From Actinomycetes bacterium (GTDB lineage: Bacteria > Actinomycetota > Thermoleophilia > Gaiellales > Gaiellaceae): DNA of 7,521 bases. Every line of letters starts with the position of its first letter. The first letter of the stretch is position 1. The notes under the pieces were generated by a model, which was given only the letters and a program-made list of their open reading frames with translations, did not search any database and was not told the DNA's origin. This document shows, piece after piece, positions 1 to 4,977 of the stretch. The position numbers were made by a program, and so were the translations under genes. Where the stretch lies: positions 1 through 7,521 of the forward strand of contig JANXXF010000014.1 in the NCBI GenBank assembly GCA_025350775.1, written 5' to 3'.

Positions 1-42
1 TGCTCGCAGCAGCCAGCGAACTCGTCGTCCGCTCTCGAGCGC

Positions 43-58
43 TATACTGCTAGCACTG
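43..58 (+). promoter_or_regulatory. -10 box and near-leaderless start for ino1
   Basis: A TATACT hexamer at 43-48 matches the TANNNT -10 consensus and lies 10 nt before the ATG at 59. Transcription would start around A55-A59, giving a leader of four bases or fewer. No Shine-Dalgarno sequence precedes this ATG, which agrees with leaderless translation. No convincing -35 box is visible. The same arrangement, with the shared core CGCTAnnCT or close to it, occurs before the genes at 2304 and 4097. Confidence 0.5.
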
Positions 59-1699
59 ATGACTGAGGAATCAAGAACAGGCGTCCTCGTGCGTATGCCC
101 GCGCTGCTCAAGCAGGGAGTAGTCGACGAAGCGAAGCGCAACGGCTCGTCGATGAACGACGTCGTCGTGTCGACCCTCGCCGAGCGCTTCTCGGTGCCCT
201 TCTCCCCCAGCCGCCGCACGAGCAACGTGCCGAGCGGCGGGAGCGGCGTGGTCGTTCTCCGCATGCCGCCCGAGCTGAAGCGGCGCATCCACGAAGCCGC
301 GTTCGAGACCGAGAGCAACGCCAACGACATCATCCTCGGGTCGCTCGCCGAGCGGCTCGGCATCCCGTTCGAATCGAATCGTCGCCGGAGCGTGCCCCTC
401 GGGGGCCCCGGCGGAAAGGACACGATGGCAGGCAGAAACGGCAAGGTGCGCGCGAGCGACAAGAAGGTTCGCGTCGCGATCATCGGCGTGGGCAACTGCG
501 CCAACTCGTTCATGCAGGGGCTCGAGTTCTACAAGGACGCGAAACCCGATGAGTTCGTCCCCGGCCTGATGCACGTCAACCTCGGCGGGTACCACATCAG
601 CGACATCGAGGTCGTCGCCGCGTTCGACGTGACCAAGGACAAGGTCGGCAATGACCTCGCCGACGCGATCTGGGCGCATCCGAACGACACCTACAGGTTC
701 GCCAACGTCGCGAAGACCGGCGTGAAGGTCGCACGCGGCATGACGCACGACGGGATCGGCAAATTCGTCGGCGAGATCGTCACGAAGGCCCCGGGCGAGA
801 CCGACGACGTGCTCGGCATTCTCCGTGAGACGAAGGCCGACGTCGTCGTCAACTACCTTCCGGTCGGCTCCGAGCAGGCGACCAAGTGGTACACCGAGCT
901 GATCCTCCAGGCCGGCTGCGCCATGGTCAACTGCATGCCGGTCTTTATCGCACGCGAGTCGTACTGGGACAAGCGCTTCAAGGCGGCCGGCGTGCCGATC
1001 ATCGGCGACGACATCAAATCGCAGGTCGGCGCGACGATCACCCATCGCGTCCTGACCAGCCTGTTCCGCGAGCGCGGCGTCCATCTCGACCGGACGATGC
1101 AGCTGAACGTCGGCGGCAACTCCGACTTCCTGAACATGCTGGAGCGCGAGCGCCTCGAGTCGAAGAAGATCTCCAAGACGAACGCGGTCACCTCGATGCT
1201 CGACTACGACATGGGCGCGAAGAACGTCCACGTCGGCCCGTCGGACTACGTGCCGTGGCTCACCGATCGCAAGTGGGCGTACATCCGCATGGAGGGCACC
1301 TCGTTCGGCAACGTGCCGCTCAACGTCGAGCTCAAGCTCGAGGTGTGGGACTCACCGAACTCGGCCGGCATCGTCATCGACGCCGTCCGCCTGGCGAAGC
1401 TCGCGCTCAACAACGGGATCTCGGGCTCGCTCGAGGCGCCGTCGAGCTACCTGATGAAGTCGCCGCCGGTGCAGATCCAGGACGATCTGGCGCACGACGC
1501 AACGCAGAAGTTCATCGAGAAGTACCGCAAGGCGACGCCGAAGCGGGCCGTAGCGAAGCCGGCAGCGAAGGCCGCCGCCAAGGCCGCGCCCGCGAAGGCC
1601 GCCGTGACGAAGGTTGCGGCCGCAAAGCCGGCGGCAGTCAAGAAAGCGCCTGCTCAGCGGACGCCCGCCAGGAAGGCCGCAGCGCGCGCGAAGGCGTAG
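59..1699 (+). CDS. ino1: Inositol-3-phosphate synthase with two N-terminal RHH repeats and a lysine-rich tail
   Basis: Ino1 converts glucose 6-phosphate to 1D-myo-inositol 3-phosphate with NAD, feeding phosphatidylinositol and inositol-based thiols. The enzyme core spans about residues 135-489 (about 355 aa, the usual actinobacterial size). It shows the NAD-binding loop GVGNCANS (143-150), GDDIKSQVG (316-324), NVGGNSDF (350-357) and WDSPNSAG (430-437). Two Arc-like ribbon-helix-helix repeats precede it, residues 8-48 and 63-104; each has a strand ending in RMP, a helix, an N-D turn, a second helix with LAER, and ends PF-x-S-x-RR. Residues 490-546 are almost only Ala, Lys, Pro, Arg and Val, like histone H1 tails. 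Start 59 follows a -10 box; M123 (425) has its own Shine-Dalgarno and would give a conventional 424-aa Ino1. The Ino1 call is secure; whether the RHH part is always fused is not. Confidence 0.93.
   Translation: MTEESRTGVLVRMPALLKQGVVDEAKRNGSSMNDVVVSTLAERFSVPFSPSRRTSNVPSGGSGVVVLRMPPELKRRIHEAAFETESNANDIILGSLAERLGIPFESNRRRSVPLGGPGGKDTMAGRNGKVRASDKKVRVAIIGVGNCANSFMQGLEFYKDAKPDEFVPGLMHVNLGGYHISDIEVVAAFDVTKDKVGNDLADAIWAHPNDTYRFANVAKTGVKVARGMTHDGIGKFVGEIVTKAPGETDDVLGILRETKADVVVNYLPVGSEQATKWYTELILQAGCAMVNCMPVFIARESYWDKRFKAAGVPIIGDDIKSQVGATITHRVLTSLFRERGVHLDRTMQLNVGGNSDFLNMLERERLESKKISKTNAVTSMLDYDMGAKNVHVGPSDYVPWLTDRKWAYIRMEGTSFGNVPLNVELKLEVWDSPNSAGIVIDAVRLAKLALNNGISGSLEAPSSYLMKSPPVQIQDDLAHDATQKFIEKYRKATPKRAVAKPAAKAAAKAAPAKAAVTKVAAAKPAAVKKAPAQRTPARKAAARAKA
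413..427 (+). promoter_or_regulatory. Internal ribosome binding site and in-frame start within ino1
   Basis: GGAAAGGA at 413-420 is a good Shine-Dalgarno match, followed by 4 nt and an in-frame ATG at 425-427 (codon 123). Translation from here gives MAGRNGKVRASDKK leading straight into the NAD-binding strand, a conventional Ino1 N-terminus. The upstream ATG at 59 has no Shine-Dalgarno. One mRNA may therefore yield both an RHH-Ino1 fusion and a free Ino1. The purine run could be chance in a Gly-Gly-Lys-Asp coding stretch. Confidence 0.45.
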
Positions 1700-1700
1700 G

Positions 1701-1721
1701 AGGAGCACGTCCGCGGCTCCT
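1701..1721 (+). terminator. Hairpin just after ino1 stop
   Basis: AGGAGC (1701-1706) and GCTCCT (1716-1721) form a perfect 6-bp stem with a 9-nt loop, starting 2 nt after the ino1 stop codon. No T-run follows, as is common for terminators or 3'-stabilising hairpins in GC-rich actinobacteria. The left arm overlaps an AGGAGGAG run that resembles a Shine-Dalgarno, but the next start codon is about 33 nt away, too far to use it directly. It could instead be a processing hairpin between ino1 and the small gene. Confidence 0.35.
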
Positions 1722-1738
1722 GCGATCCTCTCTACTTC

Positions 1739-1948
1739 ATGAGTGAGAGGAAGCAGGAGCTGCTGGCGGCACTGGAAGGCGTGTATCGCGGCTCAGGCTG
1801 GAAGGTGACGCCCGCGGAGGACGGGACGCTGCGCGCGACAGGTCCGGGTGGCGTCACCTGGATAGGGCTCGCGGTGGTGGCCGAGGATCTCGCCGACCTC
1901 CGCCTGGCCGACCGCGGCCATGTCGAGGTCTACTCGGTAGCTGCCTGA
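1739..1948 (+). CDS. Small hypothetical protein (69 aa)
   Basis: I do not recognise this family. The 69-aa product has no signal peptide, membrane segment or cysteine. It reads as an amphipathic N-terminal helix (SERKQELLAALEGVYRGSG), a likely beta-hairpin (WKVTPAEDGTLRATGPGGVT), and a second strand-helix-strand portion ending VEVYSVAA, so a small alpha/beta domain is plausible. Codons favour G/C in third position like the neighbours. It begins 39 nt after the ino1 stop, behind a hairpin, with no clear promoter or Shine-Dalgarno, so it may be read through from ino1. Its stop lies in a convergent spacer shared with the CDGSH gene. Real gene status rests on codon use and spacing alone. Confidence 0.55.
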   Translation: MSERKQELLAALEGVYRGSGWKVTPAEDGTLRATGPGGVTWIGLAVVAEDLADLRLADRGHVEVYSVAA

Positions 1949-2003
1949 GACTCTGCGCGGAGCCAGCTCTGCGTCGATTCTCCCACGCTGCCGAGCCAGA
2001 GTC
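1949..2003. terminator. Inverted repeat in convergent spacer
   Basis: The 73-bp spacer between two convergent genes contains GACTCTG (1949-1955) and its exact complement CAGAGTC (1997-2003), enclosing 41 nt that can form weaker internal pairings. The left arm begins directly after the small gene's stop codon. Position suggests a bidirectional terminator, but the loop is long and there is no T-run on either strand, so support is modest. Confidence 0.3.
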
Positions 2004-2021
2004 CTGCCGCCCCACCCCCCG

Positions 2022-2216
2022 CTACTCGGCCGCGAAGCCGACCTTGCCGTGCGTGCCGTCGCAGAACGGCTTGTTCACCGAGGCACCACAGCGGCAGAGC
2101 GCGATGACCTTCTTGTCGCCTGTGTCGATAGCGTTGCCGACGGTGTCGGTGAGACTGATCGGGCCCTCGATCAGGTAGGGGCCGTTCGGGCGGATCGAAA
2201 TCTTGACGTCAGACAT
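2022..2216 (-). CDS. CDGSH iron-sulfur domain protein (64 aa)
   Basis: This is a small soluble protein of the CDGSH (mitoNEET-like) family, which binds a 2Fe-2S cluster through three Cys and one His and is linked to redox sensing or iron-sulfur handling. The complete motif C-x-C-x2-S-x3-P-x-C-D-G-T-H is visible as CRCGASVNKPFCDGTH near the C-terminus. The N-terminal half, with ISIRPNGPYLIEGPISLTD, is the strand-rich part typical of single-domain bacterial members. I chose the ATG at 2216 because GAGGAG lies 5 nt upstream; an ATG at 2249 would add 11 residues that overlap this ribosome site and a hairpin. No transmembrane anchor is present. It stands alone on the minus strand, back to back with the glycosyltransferase gene. 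The cellular partner is unknown. Confidence 0.9.
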   Translation of the reverse strand: MSDVKISIRPNGPYLIEGPISLTDTVGNAIDTGDKKVIALCRCGASVNKPFCDGTHGKVGFAAE

Positions 2217-2221
2217 TGCGG

Positions 2222-2253
2222 CTCCTCGCAGGGTGGTTGCTGCGACCACGATA
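2222..2253 (-). promoter_or_regulatory. RBS, hairpin and candidate -10 of the CDGSH gene
   Basis: Reading the minus strand toward the start at 2216: TATCGT (2253-2248) is a possible -10 hexamer without a good -35; a hairpin at 2249-2233 pairs GTGGT with ACCAC and extends to 7 bp counting one wobble pair, with a CTG/CAG loop; GAGGAG (2227-2222) is a strong Shine-Dalgarno 5 nt before the ATG. The hairpin sits between the predicted transcription start and the ribosome site, so it could be a regulator's operator or an mRNA structure. The ribosome site is solid; the promoter is tentative. Confidence 0.45.
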
Positions 2254-2287
2254 ACCCGCGTGCCCCAGGTCCCGGTAGCGCCGCCGC

Positions 2288-2303
2288 TAGACTCGCCGGC
2301 GGG
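2288..2303 (+). promoter_or_regulatory. -10 box and near-leaderless start for the GT-PHP gene
   Basis: TAGACT at 2288-2293 lies exactly 10 nt before the ATG at 2304, the same distance as TATACT before ino1. The flank CGCTAGACT resembles the other two predicted promoters. The predicted transcript would begin within a few bases of the ATG. No clear Shine-Dalgarno and no strong -35 are visible. This supports 2304 as the start over longer upstream readings. Confidence 0.5.
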
Positions 2304-4046
2304 ATGGGACTCCGCATCGCCCTCGTCACGCCCTTCGCGTGGTCACAGTCGCACGAGGTGAACGAGCACGTCGGCGGGGTCGCAACAGCACTACGACGCC
2401 TCGGTCATCGCGTCACAGTCCTCGCGCCATCGACCCGCGCCGCCGACCTCGTCGCCGGGCGCCGTGCCCTGCAGACCGGCGAGGACGCCGAGGTGCTCGC
2501 CCTCGGGCCCGCGATCCCCGTGTCGCGCCGCAGCTCGCTCGGCGTTCCCGTCGGCATGCGCGCCGCGCTGAAGCTCGCGCTGGCACGCGGTGAGTACGAC
2601 GTCGTCCACGGGTTCGAACCCGCCCTCCCCAGCCTCTCATACCTCGCACTACGCGACGGCGGCGGCCTCGCCGTCGCCACGTTTCTCTCACCGGAGCGGC
2701 TCACCTACCCGCCGGGCAAAGCGCAGCGGGAAAAGCTGCTGGCGCGGCTGGACGCGCTCGTCGCGACCTCACCCGACGTAGCCGACGCGGCCGCCGAGCG
2801 CTTCCCCGGCGACTATCGACTCATCTCGCCTGGCGTCGACCTGGCCCTGTTCCGGCCCGCCGCCGAAAAGCGACAGCGAATCGTCGTCGAGTGGCTGCCC
2901 GGCGAGCGTCCCGGCGCACGCGCAGTGTTACGGGCGCTCCACGGCCTGCCCGGCTGGGAGCTGATCGTGCTGCGCACGCAGTCGTTGGCCGGCCGGCCGA
3001 CGGTGCCGCATGCCCTGCGCGGCCGTGTACACGTGCGCACGGCCATCGACGGGACGTCACGGGCGCCGCTGCTGGCCGAGGCCGCGATCTTCGTCCCCGC
3101 CCACGGAGGCTCGGAGCGCCTCTTGCTGGAGGCGGCCGCTGCGGGCGTCGCTGTCGCCGCGGCGCCCGGCGCGATCGACCCGCCGCCGCTCGCCGCCGCT
3201 TCGCTCGAGCACCTCGCCGCCGACGGCGCCCTACGCGCCCGGGTCGCCCGTGACGCCCGCGCGGGCGCCGAGCCGCAGGGCTTCGACGCGGTCGCCGAGG
3301 AGCTCGACGCGCTCTACCGCAGCCTCTCCGGCCGCCGCCGCGACGCACGTCGCCCCGCCGCCGACCCGCTCGTCGACCGCGAGTGGATCACCTGCGACCT
3401 GCACATGCATACGTCGTGGTCGCACGACTGCCAGATGCAGGTGCCCGAGCTGCTCGACCAGGCGCAGGCTCAGGGCCTCGGTGCGATCGCCGTCACCGAC
3501 CACAACGTCTTCGGCGGCGCCCGCGAGGCGGCAGCGCTGGCGAGGAGCCGGCCACTCACCGTCATCCCCGGCGAAGAAGTGAAGACCGACGGCCAGGGCG
3601 AGGTGATCGGCCTCTTCCTCGACCGCGAGATCCCCCGGGGCATGTCGTTCGCCGAAACGGTGGCGGCGATCAAGGAGCAGGGCGGGCTCGTCTACATCCC
3701 CCACCCCTTCGACCGGCTCCACGCGATCCCCGACCCGGCGACGCTGCACCGCCACCTGGCCGACATCGACGTGTTCGAGGTCTACAACGCCCGGCTGCTC
3801 CTCGAGGCGTACAACGACGAGGCGCTGCGCTTCGCCCGCAAGTACAACCTCACAATGGGCGCCGGCTCCGACGCGCACGTCCTGCAAGGCGTCGGCACGG
3901 GCGCGCTGCGCATGCGCGCCTTCCGCGACCCCGAAGAGTTCCTCGTCAGCATCCGCTCGGCCGAGGTGCTGCGCCGGCCCAAGTCGCTCGTGTACCTGCA
4001 GTCGCTGAAGTGGGTCGCGCAGGCGCGCGAAAAGGTGCGTAACTAG
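2304..4046 (+). CDS. GT-B (GT4-like) glycosyltransferase fused to a PHP phosphoesterase
   Basis: Two enzymes in one 580-aa chain. Residues 1-350 look like a GT4-type GT-B glycosyltransferase: RIALVTPF strand (4-11), the GGV loop (24-26), GHRVTVLAP (34-42), and the interdomain SPGVD (175-179). Its C-terminal half is degenerate: the GRL-x-KG donor-phosphate motif is absent, and the EX7E motif reads G268-G-S-E-R-L-L-L-E276, so the first Glu is missing. Residues 362-580 are a PHP domain with its metal ligands apparently complete: H367-x-H369, D399-H400, E424/E425, H467, E492, D523-x-H525. PHP proteins hydrolyse phosphate esters using two or three metals. No signal peptide or membrane segment. Start 2304 is chosen because the GT fold begins there and a -10 box precedes it; the upstream frame is antisense to the CDGSH gene. 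Substrates are unknown; an inositol-phosphate acceptor is a guess from nearby ino1. Confidence 0.85.
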   Translation: MGLRIALVTPFAWSQSHEVNEHVGGVATALRRLGHRVTVLAPSTRAADLVAGRRALQTGEDAEVLALGPAIPVSRRSSLGVPVGMRAALKLALARGEYDVVHGFEPALPSLSYLALRDGGGLAVATFLSPERLTYPPGKAQREKLLARLDALVATSPDVADAAAERFPGDYRLISPGVDLALFRPAAEKRQRIVVEWLPGERPGARAVLRALHGLPGWELIVLRTQSLAGRPTVPHALRGRVHVRTAIDGTSRAPLLAEAAIFVPAHGGSERLLLEAAAAGVAVAAAPGAIDPPPLAAASLEHLAADGALRARVARDARAGAEPQGFDAVAEELDALYRSLSGRRRDARRPAADPLVDREWITCDLHMHTSWSHDCQMQVPELLDQAQAQGLGAIAVTDHNVFGGAREAAALARSRPLTVIPGEEVKTDGQGEVIGLFLDREIPRGMSFAETVAAIKEQGGLVYIPHPFDRLHAIPDPATLHRHLADIDVFEVYNARLLLEAYNDEALRFARKYNLTMGAGSDAHVLQGVGTGALRMRAFRDPEEFLVSIRSAEVLRRPKSLVYLQSLKWVAQAREKVRN

Positions 4047-4057
4047 AAGCGTCGGCG

Positions 4058-4077
4058 GCGCGGTCCAGCGGCCGCGC
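4058..4077 (+). terminator. Strong hairpin after the GT-PHP gene
   Basis: GCGCGG (4058-4063) pairs with CCGCGC (4072-4077), and past a bulged T4064 the inner CC (4065-4066) pairs with GG (4070-4071) around an AGC loop. This is the most stable-looking simple hairpin between genes in the window. It starts 12 nt after the stop and ends immediately before the TAGGCT box of the next gene. No T-run follows. A transcription terminator that insulates the next promoter is the simplest reading; it also overlaps the expected upstream promoter region of the UDG-like gene. Confidence 0.45.
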
Positions 4078-4096
4078 TAGGCTCGAGCGAGCTGCC
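4078..4096 (+). promoter_or_regulatory. -10 box before the UDG-like gene
   Basis: TAGGCT at 4078-4083, in the context GCGCTAGGCT, is 13 nt before the ATG at 4097. It resembles the boxes before 59 and 2304. A transcript would have a leader of about 6 nt or less, and there is no Shine-Dalgarno before the ATG. The -35 region falls in the GT-PHP terminator hairpin and end of that gene, with no clear match to consensus. Confidence 0.4.
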
Positions 4097-4759
4097 ATGG
4101 CACACGCAGATCGCGTCGGTCCGCAAGGAAAGCCCCGCGGCGGGGAGAACAGGACCCCCGGCCCTGTGACATCCCTGCCGACAGATGAGATCTACGAGCG
4201 CTATCTGAGACGCGCGATCACCGAGATCAACGATCTCGGTGACGAGCTCGCCCGGGCGGCCGGCGCCGACGGCGTGACCGTGCTCGGCTCGGGCCATCCG
4301 CTGGCCGACATCTTCCTGCTCAAGTTCAGCCCGCAGCCGGCGGAGATCACCGAGGGCGTCGCCTACTTCGGCCGCACCGGCGAGGCCGTCAAGAAGTCGC
4401 TGCAGCGCCTCGGCGTCGACCTGATGTCGGTGTACGGCACGAACTGCCTGAAGCTCGCCGGCGCCACGGCCACCGAGGAGCAGGCGCACGGCTGGCTCAC
4501 CCGGGAGCTGCACATCGTCGATCCGAAGCTGATCGTGGCCATGGGCGAGGACGCGGTCGCGTTCCTCAACACCGCCGGCTTCCCGCTCGCAGAGCCCCTC
4601 GAGGCCCGCCCTGGCGAGGTGCAGCGGTTCACCGCGACGACGGCCGCGATCGTGACGCCCGACATCGACGCCTCGCTCGACGAGACCGGCACCAAGACAC
4701 GGTTCTGGAACGCCTTCAAAGCGGTCGGCCCCTGGTGGGCCGAGCTGCCGCCGTACTAG
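4097..4759 (+). CDS. Uracil-DNA-glycosylase-superfamily-like protein, divergent
   Basis: The 220-aa product has the order of elements of family 4/5-type UDG proteins: VLGSGHPLAD (62-71) where GEAPG motif A is expected, YFGRTGEAVKKSL (90-102) matching the PFVGRAG region, VYGTNCLK matching the VYITNxVK strand (TN at 115-116), and PKLIVAMGEDAVAFL (143-157) matching PKVIVxLGxxA. UDG enzymes remove uracil from DNA by hydrolysis. Here the catalytic motifs are altered: motif A has Ser-Gly-His-Pro in place of the Glu-Ala-Pro-Gly, and the C-terminal HPS motif seems to be TPD (187-189). There is a single Cys (117), so the 4Fe-4S cluster of family 4 cannot form. Activity may differ or be lost. The first 25 residues are Gly/Pro-rich and probably disordered; GTG at 4166 is out of frame, so 4097 stands. 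The stop abuts the inverted-repeat element. Confidence 0.7.
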   Translation: MAHADRVGPQGKPRGGENRTPGPVTSLPTDEIYERYLRRAITEINDLGDELARAAGADGVTVLGSGHPLADIFLLKFSPQPAEITEGVAYFGRTGEAVKKSLQRLGVDLMSVYGTNCLKLAGATATEEQAHGWLTRELHIVDPKLIVAMGEDAVAFLNTAGFPLAEPLEARPGEVQRFTATTAAIVTPDIDASLDETGTKTRFWNAFKAVGPWWAELPPY

Positions 4760-4974
4760 ATGGTTGATTCCACGCTCTCGCGTGTCCGGATGCGCGATCT
4801 GACGTGTCTGGGCCGCTCCTGGCTGGCACGGCCCGGCGGAGCCGGTCCCCACCAGCCGTCCGCTGCGTCCCGTCGCACCGGCCCCGCTGGCTCTGCCAGC
4901 GCCGCCGGCACGCCCGGATGCCCCAGAGCGGTCAACTCACGCCCAGGAACAGGCGATTTCGTGGAATCAACCAT
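4760..4974. repeat. 215-bp MITE-like element with 14-bp terminal inverted repeats
   Basis: ATGGTTGATTCCAC (4760-4773) recurs as its exact complement GTGGAATCAACCAT (4961-4974). Without gaps the similarity continues inward: 24 of the next 40 positions also match, including TGAC and TCTGGG blocks, giving arms of about 53 bp (4760-4812 and 4922-4974). The interior holds two more hairpins: GGCTGG/CCAGCC (4821-4857) enclosing CCGGC/GCCGG (4833-4845), and CGCTGGC/GCCAGCG with a 3-nt loop (4885-4901). The element starts directly after the UDG-like stop and ends 3 nt before the next gene's GTG. No transposase is encoded. No target duplication is seen unless the outer AT on each side is a 2-bp one. 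A small non-autonomous transposable element or a large structured intergenic RNA/terminator are both possible; the inverted repeat itself is certain. Confidence 0.65.
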
Positions 4975-4977
4975 CCC

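Noticed and set aside
71..1231. Long minus-strand open frame (386 codons) opposite ino1
   Set aside because: It is antisense to clear Ino1 motifs, and its His/Arg/Val/Asp-rich translation is typical of the complement of GC-rich coding DNA.
886..1746. Plus-strand open frame (286 codons) overlapping ino1 in another frame
   Set aside because: The translation is Arg/Gly/His-rich shadow sequence and it overlaps conserved Ino1 motifs.
2217..2249. Earlier ATG (2249) for the CDGSH gene
   Set aside because: It would place the strong GAGGAG ribosome site and the hairpin inside the coding region; the ATG at 2216 has ideal spacing.
2049..2303. Upstream extension of the GT-PHP frame to an ATG at 2049
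   Set aside because: It is antisense to the CDGSH gene, and the GT fold begins at 2304 just after a -10 box.
2609..2622. tRNA T-arm-like palindrome CGGGTTCGAACCCG
   Set aside because: No acceptor, D or anticodon arms surround it, and it encodes His-Gly-Phe-Glu-Pro in the glycosyltransferase frame.
4130..4145. CCCCG/CGGGG hairpin near the start of the UDG-like gene
   Set aside because: It is short and lies in a GC-rich coding stretch where such pairings are expected by chance.
4804..4977. Upstream extension of the protease frame and separate small frames at 4760-4981
   Set aside because: These codons lie in the inverted-repeat element and give Pro/Arg/Ala-rich sequence without homology to the protease.
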